From: Ischnura elegans
Taxonomy: Eukaryota > Arthropoda > Insecta > Odonata > Coenagrionidae
Assembly (NCBI RefSeq): GCF_921293095.1
Contig: NC_060248.1
Span: 13,038,744-13,102,743 of the forward strand
Direction: 5' to 3'
Length of the DNA: 64,000 bases
Positions 1 through 11,660 of this stretch are shown here, in pieces. Within the stretch, counting starts at the first letter, position 1. Each line of letters opens with the position of its first letter. Under the pieces are notes generated by a model. That model saw only the letters and a list, made by a program, of their open reading frames with translations, was not told the DNA's origin and made no database searches. Position numbers and translations under genes: made by a program.

Positions 1-606
1 ATTAACTGTCATCTTCCGGTGATTTATCCTCACGGCATACTCCTCGAATCGCTTGTCAACGCATTCACTAGAGCCTGCAGCCCCCTCGCTGACTGGCTAA
101 TCAACGCCTTGTCATCCGCGAACCTCACTGATTTAAACATTATTCATTTCTCTTACTTCCAACTCATCGCACGCATATCTTACCATCGCATCTGCATACG
201 CGTTTAAAAGCAACGGAAAAAGTGGACAGCCTTGCCTCATTCATCAGCCAATGCTTGCCCACCAAGATTCTACGTTTGTTACCCTCACTTGCACAGTCTG
301 GTCTATATACAAATTACGAATGAACAGTTTGTCCCTCCCCTGTGCGCCGATTTACTTGAAAATATACATATAATTTACCCATTCCGCTCTTTCAAAATCC
401 ACGAAGCAGGCTCACCCGTCCTGGTTATATTCTATGTTCTTCTCCATTGGGGACCTCAGTACCGATTATAGAACCACGATTTGACTTTCCTTTTCTGAAA
501 CTAAACTGATCTTCGCACACTCGTTTTGCCACGTACCCATTCTTATTTTTTATAACCTTAGTACCAATTTTACCGTGTGCGATATGAGGCTGATACTCCT
601 ATAATC
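1..606 (-). mobile_element. LINE reverse-transcriptase fragment, cut by window edge
   Basis: Read on the minus strand from about 606 down to 1, this gives a decayed non-LTR reverse transcriptase with family landmarks in order: DYRSISLISHT, CFVDFERA, RDKLFIRNLY, MRQGCPLFPLLLNAYADAMV, then RFADDKALIS. The FADD catalytic box is intact as a peptide, but the frame is broken by several stops and shifts. It runs off the left edge of the window. It closely resembles the LINE at 38.3-45.0 kb in domain order and wording. The clade (RTE/BovB-like or jockey-like) cannot be settled by eye. Confidence 0.8.
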
Positions 607-911
607 TTCACTTACCTTTTCTTTAAACTCTTGCTGAACGATCCTCTCATAAGCTCCTTCGTGTACATGAACGCCTCCTTTGCTAACTCAATTATCTTCC
701 TGAGGTCCTTACTGCTGCATCTATTTTCCTCTAATGTTGAATAGTTGAATTGATCTACTTGCTCAAGTTTGTGACCACCTACTCTTATCTTGAGCCTCGC
801 ACCCCTTGCTCTGAATGCTTTACATTGATATAATTCGCCGCTTAAAAATTGAAAGGTTTGTTCTTTTTCATTGGTTAATTTGTTTTTTTCTTTGCTCGAG
901 GTACAAACCAA
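607..911 (-). mobile_element. LINE C-terminal fragment, out of order
   Basis: The minus-strand peptide contains LKIRVGGHKLEQVDQFNY and LAKEAFMYTKELMRGSF. This is the segment that normally follows the catalytic FADD box in this kind of LINE. Here it precedes the reverse-transcriptase start on the same strand, so it must belong to a second truncated copy or result from a rearrangement. The two pieces meet near 600-612. Confidence 0.7.
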
Positions 912-1660
912 GGTATGATAACACCCGGATTATTGTAATACCGATTTAGTATGAGTAATTAGTGTTGTATTGTCCATGCACACAGTTCGCGAATGAATGC
1001 AACCATAGTGACACTACTGTTATGTTGTGCAGTCTATACGGTCCGCACCGGGGACATTGGCTTGGATTTGTTGGTTTCGTTTTATTTTGTGTAATTTTCG
1101 ATTGCCGAGAATTATGCACAGTTATTTTCTCATGGGCAGAGAATCACGAAAATAAATGTATTATTATTATTATTATCCTTAAGGAACCAAAAATACTTTC
1201 AAAAGCTAGTTTCGAATAATGATTATCAAAACGGAAGGGGTACTGAAGCGTATGAGTCACCTCTGGATTTTCTCCAGAGGTGACCAGATTTCCTCCACCT
1301 CCTCTCATTTCCAGTCTACTGACTGGAAATGAGAGGAGTGTGGAGGCTTGTAATAATAACAATAATTAGAGACGACGACACGGAGGAGAAATGTTATGCT
1401 CGTGGAATGAGATAAATGGCCGAAGAAATGAAGCAATAAAGGCAACATGGCCGATATCGCACGCTTTGTTTTCGTCCGTCGGAAAGCGGAAGGGGGCACG
1501 GAGGAATTTAGAGCGCAAAATAGGCAGTAAATTATCTCGAAATGCAGTCGCTCTTAACAGGAATGCGGAGCGAAGCGTGTTATTCGCGCTCCCAACTAAC
1601 TATCGTCGGTTTATCTGCAGCACCAACCGGTAGTGTACACGAGCAGGCCATCTCGTGGCA
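912..1660. other. Intergenic stretch with two small hairpins
   Basis: No gene is supported. The stretch holds a short hairpin at 1260-1280 and a longer one at 1292-1346, whose 25-bp arms (CCTCCACCTCCTCTC... and its complement) are separated by 4 nt. An 80-codon open frame at 1391-1633 has no recognisable motif and looks like chance. Confidence 0.5.
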
Positions 1661-1667
1661 TGTTTGA

Positions 1668-1678
1668 ATATATATATT
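1668..1678 (+). promoter_or_regulatory. TATA-like box of the Kazal gene
   Basis: An alternating TATATATATT run lies about 108-118 nt upstream of the Kazal start codon. It would place transcription start near 1700, in a GA-rich leader. The assignment rests only on position and base pattern. Confidence 0.45.
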
Positions 1679-1785
1679 AAATAGGCAAACAGCACGAATG
1701 TATATTGAGAGAGAGAACACCTAATCCGAGAGACAGTAGCAGTTGGAATTCGTCGGGACAAGCAAGACAGACAGAGGCGTTCGAC

Positions 1786-4700
1786 ATGGAAGGAAAAGCG
1801 ATGATCCTATGTGAGTGAGTGACCTTCTCCGGGTCAATGGGTTGTCTTTTATACTTCGTCCGTGTTCTTCACACGACGGTGGTGGCGTTGTCTCTCATAC
1901 TGTGCTGTAGACGTCCTCGGGCCAAGCTGAAATATCTCAATCCGAAGTGTCGTGTTCGAATTTTCCGTAATCTGGAGCTACCCACCCAAACCTTCACCAC
2001 CTCCTCCAAGTAATATTTCATCCGATGCCCACCACAGCCGTTTTTCCCTTCACTTGACCCGACTGATAGCTAACCAGCAATAAAAGGACTCACTCTCGAC
2101 CGGACCTATTTTGTCTTTTTTGGTTACTTATCACCCCTTCAAAACTTGAGCCATCGTTTTGAAATTTTAATAACATATTCATGTACCAGCACTGTCAAAT
2201 TTCCCTGATTCTAAAAAATAAAAAAATTATTCACCTCAGAATATACAGAAAAAATTTGCATGCAAGACATATTTTCAGATTTAATATAAAGGCAACTATT
2301 GACTTCTTTACATACCATGAAAAATTCCCTATTGTATCATGGGTTTTAAGTGAGCAATCCGTAACTAAAGGAGACAGGTCGAGCAGTAAGTATTTGGCGA
2401 TTTTATTGTCACAACATGATAAGCCGATTGAGTTTCCCTGTCTTCACCTCAGCATTTCAAAAATAATTCTCTTTTGCTCTTCTTAAAACCTCCGTATTAC
2501 CCACACGATCTATCCTTTTTAACTTCATCAATATCCTGTGTCACCACCTTTCGAAACCTTCCCACCTAGATTTGTCTACTGCATCTCCGTGCCTTAATAC
2601 TAGGAAGAAGAATGTTTCAAAATGTAAGTCCTAATGAATCGCTTCCTTATTTTAACTCTTATTTTTACAGTGGTGAGAAGCTTATTTAAACTCTTTTTAA
2701 AGGAGGCCCTCTTTGCCTGTGCCATTCAACTGACGACTTCTTTCTCGTTTACCTAATTACGGTTTACCCAGGAAGCAGTACCCCTTCACGTTCCTTCATC
2801 CCTAATAATGCTTCGCTTCGACAATAACTCCGCGTAAGAGGTCAATGGCAATATGTATGCTTATGCAAGTCCCGCACACCCTCTCTTCCTTCCAAGCTCA
2901 ACGTTATCAGGCGAGATATTGAGATAAAGCATAATGAATTGAAGTAAATAAAACCTTTTTGTACAGTCCACTTTTAACTTTCGAAATGTTGTCATTAACA
3001 GCGGATTTCTACGCTTAACATCATCATAGGTCAATTCTCAGTCAGCTAATTGATCTGGGACGGTGAAACTATGCGTTGAAACGCGTCATTAACTACATAT
3101 TTTCACAATTGAAAAGTGGACCGTACAAAAAAGTTTAATTTACTTTTATTCCTTGCTTCCTTTCGCAGCTGCAGTTCTGCTTTTGTTGATGGTTTGGTCG
3201 CCACGGACGACGGCCGATGACGAGTGCCCCAAGGTCTGCACCAAGGAGTATCTGCCCGTGTGCGCAATTGACGCAAACGGCAACACGCGCCTCTTCCCCA
3301 ACGAATGCATGCTCCGCAAGGCCAACTGCGAGTCTAGCCCCGGGACAGCCAACTGTGAGTCTCATTCCAAATAACAGTGGTCTCCCAATGGACCCCTACA
3401 CTATACACGAAACTATAAGATGAAATAAGAAACCCTACTCATTCATCTCGGTTATAGGCTGAGTCCGTAGATTGTATCTCGTCTTTGCTTCTAATATTGA
3501 TGGTCGAAACAATACTGCTTCGCAGAGAAAATTTTTCGTTTTCTCCTTAAAACACATTGAATTTTTTCTGGTGAAAAGGGGTCACGTTTTAAAATATTTT
3601 CGAGTTTTTTTCCAAATCATTGGCCTGGTATTAATACCATTTTAAATGATGAAATATCCATGGAAATGCCAATTCGATCATCCTTTGTGTGAATATGCCG
3701 GTAAACCAGTGTTTTTTTACTTTTATTTTCATAAATGTGTATTATATACTAAGCGGAAAGTTCGTAAAAGAGTCAATTATGCATCATCAATGAAAATTTA
3801 TATATTTGCTTTTTAACACTTTCAAGCTTCCATTATGGTTTCAATTGCGGTAAAACAGTATTTTCCTGTATATTTCTTTACTATTTTTTTTATTTAACGA
3901 ATCTTGTAACCTCTTACACCCTATTCCATATTTATGGTCCAATAGCGCCTATGAGATAATATAGAGAGCGTATTAATAAATTTTCGTGGTAAAAATAAAA
4001 TCAAGAGCGTCACCAAACTATTTTATGACTTATCAGAATGCTATCGCTGATATTTGAGCCGAAAGACGTTTTTTAAATGAGGATGGCGCTACTGTATGCT
4101 GATACAATTGAACGAGATAGCTTTGATTTGAGAAGGCATTCGATCAATTATTCACATTCTAAATATATGTGCCATTTTTATACTTTTAAATACGAAGGCC
4201 TTAATTTTTGCAATCAATGTATTCATCACAACACACGCGAAAATTCGGACTCCAGTACTACTGCACTCACAGACGTAGTGAGTGAATCCCAGTAGCGGAT
4301 ACAGAAAAAACTCAAGAAGGGACGCAAAAGATATCTTGAGCTACCTTTACCGTTAACCTAATGAAAAATAGTCATGAAGTCACTTAAGAAACTTTTATTT
4401 GAACTGATTATATACATATACAAGACAATGCCATCTTATGAAATACAAAAGTTACAATTCTGGTTCTGCAATGTAAGGCAACGCGTGCGGTCCCGCAATA
4501 GGGGGGGGCGTGGCCCCCCATATGTATCTGCCACTGGTACACTCCGCTCTCCCTCAATGAACTATTCTGCTTTCATCCACTTGTCCGCATCGCCACTGTG
4601 ATGATATCTTTTTTTGAGCCAACGCTCGGTATTTCGATATTTCTATTAATATACGCCTCATTTCTCAAAATTATTTCCTATTTACTCGGATATTAATAGT

Positions 4701-5828
4701 CCTCTTATCCTCGAACAACTTAAGCCCAGTTTATTATTGGCCCAACTTCAACCATTAATCGCGTTTCGATATCAAGTTACAAAATGAATTAAGTACTCTG
4801 TCCGGAAAATATTCATATTGTAAAGTTACTGTCGGAAGTCCTTAATTACAAAGGTAAATTATTGACGCCTGAAGACGTGTTTATTGCATTGATCGAAGTG
4901 CGATTGACTGAATCTTTCTGCAGAATAGGAAGTGACTTCGGGGTTTATGAGTCACAAACTTGCAGATTGTGTTGGAAATTCATGCATTCGCTTTTTAGAT
5001 TCTCAATTGTTTTAAAATTTCGATGAACTTTCATGAATTAAATATCGTAAACCACGTCAATAAATAATTATTTTTATTTCACTGTGACACGCAAACTAAT
5101 ATGTTTATATAGTTTAGAGGCTCATGATTATATCTTAAATATATGCAAGTTCCCTATTGTTCAATTAATCTGGGCCTAACGCGCTGCCGCCGAGTTTCTA
5201 GCGGCTCCCAGCCTAATACATTTAACATCTGTATAACGCTTGAGGATTTAGTTTGGTGATCATCTAAGGAAAAGGGAAATATGTATCATGGTTATTATGC
5301 AGCATTATTAGCAGTGATAACCCTTGCTGCGAATTACTTGCGCTGTACGAGCTCGGAGAGAGTAAGGTTCGCGGTGGGGCCAACTTACCGGAATCGGGAA
5401 AATTCTCGACGGACTCAGCTATTTCTACGCAGAAATAAAATAAGGTCTCTATTTCCGCAACGCTATGTTTCAGTTGCTAGCTCGAGAGGCAAAAATGGAA
5501 TATGATATCCATATTGTGTACTGCGCATGCGCTAACGTGAAACCGCAAACAGTCAACGTCAGATTTGTTAACTTTTGAAGTTGAAGGTTAACAATTTCAC
5601 GCGATCGTAAACCCGTCCAAAGAACCAATGTACCAATCCATGTGTGAAGTTCCAAGATGACGCCAATGGTAAACTGGGCTTTAAAAATTGGGCTGTTTTT
5701 AATTTTAATTTTTTAACTGGGCTGGGTTTACGGGGGGGGGGGGGGGGAAACATCCAAGGAATGACACGAATGATAAATCTCCCCTTGCAGCATATCGTCC
5801 CGTTTGCAGAGGACAATGCCCGAACTGA
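1786..5828 (+). CDS. Secreted single-domain Kazal-type serine protease inhibitor
   Basis: There are three coding exons: 1786-1810, 3169-3354 and 5791-5828 (stop TGA). Both introns are GT-AG, and the phases match (TCT across junction 1, TCA across junction 2). The product is 82 residues. Residues 1-24 form a signal peptide (hydrophobic AVLLLLMVW, cleavage likely after TTA). The Kazal domain follows: C28-x3-C32-x7-C40, then C55, C62 and C80. By Kazal convention the reactive-site P1 residue is the second after the second cysteine, here K34, which predicts inhibition of trypsin-like enzymes. The last exon encodes YRPVCRGQC, which fits the usual Y..V..G.C end of small insect Kazal proteins but adds a seventh cysteine (C76). 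The start was chosen because this ATG sits in a short exon ending CTAT|GTGAGT with the right phase. Intron 2 (2.4 kb) has AT-rich, unremarkable sequence. Role (haemolymph, gut or venom) is not visible. Confidence 0.85.
5281..5361 (+). other. Candidate signal-peptide first exon inside Kazal intron 2
   Basis: An ATG opens MYHGYYAALLAVITLAANYL, a plausible signal peptide, and the frame meets a good donor (AGAGA|GTAAGG) at a codon boundary. Spliced to the acceptor at 5790 it would read 48 further codons in a frame different from Kazal. A GTATAA box lies about 50 nt upstream. There is no homology support; it may be chance. Confidence 0.25.
5732..5747. repeat. Poly-G run of 16
   Basis: An uninterrupted run of sixteen Gs lies 43 nt before the acceptor of the last Kazal exon. 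Homopolymers of this length are prone to sequencing error and length polymorphism. Confidence 0.95.
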
Positions 5829-5984
5829 CGACCCCGGCGCCAACCTGGAGACGTCTGGACACGAAGTTGATTGCCTGCAGCAAACAAATGCATCTAAGCA
5901 AGAAAGCGTGCTGAGGTGTATTATTCACCAAGCATGAACGCCCGAGTGTTTTTGTCGTTGCCATACAATAGAGACGATTTGTCA

Positions 5985-5990
5985 AATAAA
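5985..5990 (+). terminator. Poly(A) signal of the Kazal gene
   Basis: AATAAA lies 157 nt after the Kazal stop codon, the first canonical signal downstream. Confidence 0.6.
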
Positions 5991-6010
5991 ATGGACTAAT
6001 CTCTCCACAC

Positions 6011-7480
6011 TTCGAAACCAAAGTAATTTCACCAGAGTTATTCCATACATGTTGTTCTCTATGGCTGCCATCGGTGGCAACTTCCTGCGCTCAGCCATTT
6101 GTGATTACACACCGCACAGTGGCTATCTTAGATGATTTTTTGCTGGCAAAGGCGCTATTTTACTCTAGCTAATGATTATTAAAAATAACTAAACGGTGAA
6201 TCCAGAGTGTTATTTAATTATAATTCCAAAATGTTTCCTCTCTTTTGCAGCCGATTGAAAGAAATGCTGGCATTTGCAGCTTAAGTTGCGTAAGTGTTAA
6301 AGTTAAGTTGAGTACCTCGAGTATTTGATTGAATCTCATCGATAAGTCCTCGCCCACCCTGTCTAACACTTCGTCATTCCTATCAATCCTTCCCCATTCT
6401 CACATGCACATCTCGATCGCCTTGAGTGTCTTCTCCTCCTATTCTCTCAGCGAGATTTCAACATTCCCGATACACAACGTTTATCTTATTTCACATAACA
6501 AAGGAAACACCTAAATATTAAACACTTGCACTAGATTCATCTTCATGAAGAGACTCGGGAGCGATGGCATCAAACCTTACCTTCAAAAATCACATTAGCT
6601 TAGATTGCAACACACGACTGATGATTATTCAGGACGAAAAATCGACAGCGACGACGCGTACGAATGACCTCCACCATTCTATTTCTATTTCATCATTTCC
6701 ATTTTGTTTATTTAGTATCGTCAACCCGAATCGTTGTCCATTATCGTTTATTCGTCCATTATCGCTTGACTCATTGTTTTTTGTCGTCGTCAACATTAAT
6801 TGTTATATAGTATACACATTGACTAGCTATGTAATGTCTTTTTCATCCACCCTTTCTTTACCGCCGACGCTTTCCTCGATTCATTAACACTCGGTCGTTT
6901 CCCTTTCAGCATGCAGCCCAAATAGTTCCCCCTGTCGAATTACAGGGCTATCTGCAGTCATATAAATCCCCCCAATGCATTTACTCTCGATTTATCTTCC
7001 AAAACCCTGACAATATGGTCTTCTTATTATGATCGATCTTCATGCCGCGTTTTCGTACCATTTAGCTCGCTTTTCTTTCCCCTTTACCTCCAAACCACAC
7101 ACCGACGGACTATTCGACGTCAGGTGAACCTCACCATTTTCTCCCTCAGCAAAGTTAAATAGCAAAGCAAATATTATAAATCTCGAAAGGCAGATGCAGG
7201 GTGAAAACTAGCAGCTTTCTCAGACAATGGATTTCATTTTATTTTCGTCTAAATTCACGTGACAGTCAGGGAAATAAAATAAAGTTCATGAATCATTATG
7301 CCCTCAAAACTCTGCAAATGACTTTAAAATATCTACTGGGCACCAAATAGTTACTTACCCTACCAGAAAGGTGTTGGAACTAAAGAGAAGGTGTCCGAAT
7401 ACCTATTAAAGCATTCTACTCATCGAGGAATTATTCAAGAATGCTTTAACTCCCAAGACGTCACCGTCGCAAATTTCTCG
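6011..7480. other. Intergenic, no gene seen
   Basis: AT-rich, with scattered pyrimidine-rich tracts (about 6330-6470 and 6840-7140). Short open frames here have no recognisable motifs or splice context. Confidence 0.5.
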
Positions 7481-7633
7481 TAAAAATCTTGGAAACATTC
7501 AAGACTTCGGCTAAAGAAACGCGCTCACTAAGCGACTTTCGTTGTATCCTAGTAACCCCGCAACCTACATTTCACCCCGCCTGCGAGGTCGGCAACACAC
7601 ACGTCGACTTCGATGGATGTAGGTGCCGCGGAA

Positions 7634-7800
7634 AACTCCATGGAGGTATGCCTCCAGGTATGCCAAAAAGGTTATCCCTTCCCGCGATCTCTAAAACTCG
7701 TCTTTTACGTGTCCCGCTGCTATGCTGGTATCATCCGCCTATTGCCTGACGCGTCGAAAGAACAGACGGGTCTCGGCTCTGCCAAAGGCGTTTTAAAATA
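7634..7800. pseudogene. Possible broken Kazal paralogue in opposed pieces
   Basis: On the plus strand 7649-7675 reads C-L-Q-V-C-Q-K-G-Y, matching the first half of the Kazal domain (C-P-K-V-C-T-K-E-Y). On the minus strand 7773-7720 reads RPVCSFDASGNRRMIPA and then a stop, matching the next segment of the active gene (LPVCAIDANGNTRLFPN). The two pieces point in opposite directions. A simple reading is a duplicated exon broken by an inversion, but both matches are short and could be chance. GC content is higher than in the flanks. Confidence 0.3.
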
Positions 7801-8306
7801 GTCATTGAGAAAAGTTACGTCACCAGACTCATAAAAGAATCGAACAGACGTTGACGTGATTTTTGGTGTTGGTATGCTCCACTATGCATAGATTTCACAA
7901 AAACACATTCAAAGTAACATAAAATGGCAATAATTTGTACGGTAATTCAGTATATGGAGTCGGTAAATCTCGAATCTTGAGATAAGTATTTCATGAGGAT
8001 TTACTACAACCTAAGTGCTACTGAAAATTTTAATGGTAAAAAAGCCAATATTTGAGCTAAAGAAATACGCTTGGTGCTTTTCATATGGATTCTCTCACTG
8101 TTTTATATGTGGTACTTTTGGAATTAACGTTAACTATAACAAGCACAGTTAAGCGGAGCAATCCGTCAAAAATTGATACAAGAACAATTTTATTCGAAGT
8201 TAACGTAGATACTCTTTCTTAATGTTTCCGTTGATTTTTTTGGAATTTTAGCAGTTGGAGCAGAGAATAAGGAAAAAGAGATTTTTACCGAGGAAGAGAC
8301 AACATA

Positions 8307-8787
8307 CGAGGCCTGTCGAGAAAGTAACAGACGTTTTGACGTGGCATGGCACGGAGTGGGATTAGCGCCTCTATCTCGGCGCCAGTGTGTCTCTACACTC
8401 CGCACGCAACCAGCCGAGGTATTTTGCGCATCAGGTTTATCGTACTTTGCATACAGTGGAGTGTGAAACTTGGCGCTTTAATTAAAAATCCCGCCAGATG
8501 CCAAGTTTTTGCCAACAAGGTTTTTGTCGGCAAAAATTCACGAATCAATCGAAATTTATCGCCGGATATGCGATGTGTGCGTCAAGGAATAATCACTCAG
8601 AAAATTAATACGCGCGATACAAAAAAAAAAGCATCGGGGAAAACTCAGCAAGAGAGTTTTGTTTTTCCACGAAAATGCTCGCCCACACACGACCAATCGA
8701 ACTCAAGAGCACTTGGATGGGAAGTTTTCAATCATCCGCCGAACAGCCCGGATTTAGCGCTAGCGATTTATTCAGGGCCTACCAAAT
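8307..8787 (+). mobile_element. Mariner-like element, decayed and truncated
   Basis: The left end TA|CGAGGCCTGTCGAGAAAGTA looks like a mariner terminal repeat. The plus-strand frame ends in KTQQESFVFPRKCSPTHDQS followed by LGWEVFNHPPNSPDLAL, matching the conserved mariner transposase block (HDNA...LGWE...HPPYSPDLAPSDY). The central and 3' parts are missing; a hAT-like repeat begins where the right end should be. Confidence 0.65.
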
Positions 8788-9045
8788 CATGGGCGTACCC
8801 AGTGAGGGGAAGGGCAGCTGTCCTCTCCCCCACCCCTAGCAGCAAAAATCGCAAAAGTCTTTAAGCAAAATCAGTACTGAATTGAAACGAAAGTATTCAA
8901 CAAATTTTCTTTACACCCACGAAAAATGATATGTATTAGTATAAGATATGTAACCAAGATAAAACTAATTTTTCAAAGAAATATTCTCATAAACTAATGT
9001 CACAACTTGGCTTGCCCCCCCTAGTTATGATCCTGGGCTACGCAG
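8788..9045. mobile_element. hAT-like MITE, degraded
   Basis: The ends form an imperfect inverted repeat: CATGGGCGTACCCAG at the left and CTGGGCTACGCAG at the right, with C- and G-rich runs just inside as in the other GGCGTAGC-type repeats of this window. No clean 8-bp duplication is visible, so the borders are approximate. Confidence 0.35.
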
Positions 9046-10170
9046 CGATTTGACACTGATGCAGAACTGCATGCCGGCTAATCCAGTGTTTGAACTCGCT
9101 CGATTCACACGGGAATATAAAACTTGAAGCTTTCGGAGTAGTGACTTCTTCCTCAGCCTGAGACAGAATGGGGATGAAAGGAGTGCGTTGGACAAGGGAG
9201 AAGGGGGAAGAGGGGAGAGGTTTCTGGGGGGGAATGGGGGTTAGCATGAGACGTTCAACCCAGGGAAGCTAATGGCTTGCAGATGCGAAATGCACGTCAA
9301 TTCGAGGGTGTGGAGATCGAGAGCGGAGTCAGAGGGGGGGAGAGAGAGGCAATAACTGATACTTTGAAGAATTCATTGAAGAGGGAGTCGTGAGACAAAG
9401 AATGTATGGGGACTGGGGGAGATGGCTGGGAGGATGAGGGACAACAGGAGGCACGGTGATTATTTATTCTACGGTTAAGGGGGGTGGTGCATTAGCCTAC
9501 AATAGAGGCCCATTAGGTGTTATAGAGAGGGACACACTCCCCACAAACCAGAGAGATTTTGCCTGCAAAACATGCAACAAGTCTGCTATTCTATTTCATC
9601 TCCAAGAGAAATGAGGGATGCAAAAATTGCCGTCAGAATTCCTAGGCCAACAGCCAAAAAGATTAAGCATTTTGGCAAACAAATATTATGACTCTCTTAT
9701 TAAATGTATTTCAAAATAAAATTATGGAAATAAAACGTTTTCCAATTTAATGTCCACAGAAATAGACCAATGAAAATAACTCAGCAAGTTAATAGCTGTA
9801 GTGTTCAAGAAAGCTGTGTTGATTCAAGAAATGCGCGGCCACAAATAGCAAAAGAAAAAAAATAGCATGTGAATAATTAATCATTAAGTATTAAAATAAA
9901 TTTAATTTCAAAGTTAAACATTCATTTCCTGCTAATAATGGTAAAAATATTCAAAATTCAAAATAGCCATTTGTAAAGTGTTGCAAGTGAAACAAATATG
10001 CATAGGTACCCGGATGTGGCTGGGAAGGTCACTTTATAAAACAGCTGCCAAGTTGTGATACGAGGTTATTAAGTGTCTCAACTGTCAAGTGATTAAGAGT
10101 TGAGTTAATTATCGGCAAAAATAAATGTTTAAGGTTCACTAACTCTTGGTTAACTATGTGGTATTCCATT
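9046..10170. other. Intergenic, G/A-rich then AT-rich
   Basis: About 9150-9450 is strongly G/A-biased on the plus strand (GGGGAGAGAGAGG-type low complexity). From 9550 it is AT-rich. No gene is supported. Confidence 0.5.
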
Positions 10171-10352
10171 ATTTCCTGGATATAAACAGTTACTTATACC
10201 ACTTATTTTATAAGAGCGCGACCCGGGTTTCAATGAGTAATCATCATCATCAGGCGCTAATATTAGCGCCTGATGATGATGATTACTCATTGAAACCCGG
10301 GTCGCGCTCTTATAAAATAAGTGGTATAAGTAACTGTTTATATCCAGGAAAT
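10171..10352. repeat. Perfect 182-bp palindrome with no spacer
   Basis: The left 91 bases and right 91 bases are exact reverse complements, meeting at GGCGCTAATATTAGCGCC. Each arm carries the string GCGACCCGGGTTTC and a TCATCATCATCAGG run. On the opposite strand this reads CTGATGA...GAAACCCGGGTC, the hammerhead-like motif found in other fold-backs of this window (core at 10270-10276, GAAA at 10292-10295). Confidence 0.95.
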
Positions 10353-11099
10353 GTTTAAGGTCCTATATGCAGATATTTTTTCGTTAATACTTGCAATTAG
10401 AAGAAAAATGAACAAGAGCTCAAGACGATAAGTTAATGCAACCCTCGTCATAAAACTATAATTCTATCAGATAAAACTTTCTTCCATATAATGACTTATC
10501 CACTTTTTCCAAACTTACCAAACAAGAAATTCTACTTGGAAATTTTGATAAAAGTGCACACTAAAATATTGCTCTTTACCCAAGTACATTTAAGCTGTGA
10601 TGTAGGAAAAAAACTTAATGGCGTGCATATTAGGTCTAAAAAACCAGTTAGAAGAATTGGTGCCCAACAGTTTTGAAAATTAGTTCGGTAAATTACTTGA
10701 TAATTTACCACTTATTTCTACTTATCATAATTACTTTATAGCTATCCTTCCTTTAATAATACCAACTTCGGGTGTTTGGTTCCGAGAATTTCAGTAATGG
10801 AGTACCCATACTAGGTATTTTCCGGGTGCTTTTCAATACCTATTTGCATTGTAGGGGGTGTCAAAACTCACTTTTAAAACATTCAACATTTTGCTCCTCA
10901 GCCAGTCCTGGGAACAGGTTCTGCTCTGGGATCATCCATTATGTGCACCAGATAACCAAGTGCCAGCACAAAAGATTGTTGCTATCACAGGCAGAAACCC
11001 AGAACCTAGCATCAAGTAGAAACCCAGATATTTTTAGAAATTCTTTGATAGCTATACCTTCCAAAGGTGCCAAGACTTTCCGTACTCAGGAGTTGCAAT
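10353..11099. other. Intergenic, no gene seen
   Basis: AT-rich. The open frames at 10491 and 10772 show no family motif. Part of 10880-11100 may be upstream LINE sequence too decayed to read. Confidence 0.45.
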
Positions 11100-11660
11100 A
11101 GGCAAGAGTAACAATGAAGAGACAGACATTAAAATTACAGCCCTTCAGGGAAATAGATGTTATTGGGCCCGACAACAACTGCTTAAGGGTAACATCCTCT
11201 CAAAAAGCACAAAAGTAAGACTTATAGAGTATGATATTACCTAAGATCTGGAAACGAAGAGAATAAATAATAAAATAAGAAGCTCATAGTCTTCGGAAAA
11301 ATAATTCTACGAACAATACTTAGCCCAGTATGTGACAAAGGCACCTGGAGAATACGGATCAACAAAGAATTAAGATTTCTTCACCAAGATCCTGACATCA
11401 TTACCCGAAGCAGAAGATTAATACGAGCTCTGCCCACCTAAACAGGAGGGAGCTGGACTCGACATCGAGAATGGTGGCAGAAAATCTACCATGAGGCAGA
11501 CAACCACTGGAGCGCCCAAGACTATAGCGGGGAGATAGAGTGCAAAAATATATGCAAAGGCTCAACGTAATACCAGAGCCGATGCAGAACCAAGACGGAT
11601 GGCAAGCAGCTGTTGACGAGGCCAAAAACCTTGGATCAATTGTGAAAAGATTTGAAAATA
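11100..11660 (+). mobile_element. LINE 3' fragment, second family
   Basis: In mixed plus-strand frames the sequence gives RKIL/RTILSPVCDKGTWRIR, NKELRFLHQDPDI and then QNQDGWQAAVDEAKNLGS. This is the C-terminal tail typical of arthropod LINE reverse transcriptases (RKILR.IFGPVC...WR.R.N.EL). It is 5'-truncated and frame-broken, and its wording differs from the LINE at 38-45 kb. Confidence 0.7.

Noticed and set aside
3153-3168. In-place start for the Kazal protein just before exon 2
   Set aside because: The frame opens with TTG, not ATG, and a good polypyrimidine tract and AG mark this as an intron end; the ATG exon at 1786 matches in phase.
7560-7660. Pacifastin-like CEVGNTHVDFDGCRC peptide
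   Set aside because: One cysteine short of the pacifastin spacing, and no signal peptide or splice support.
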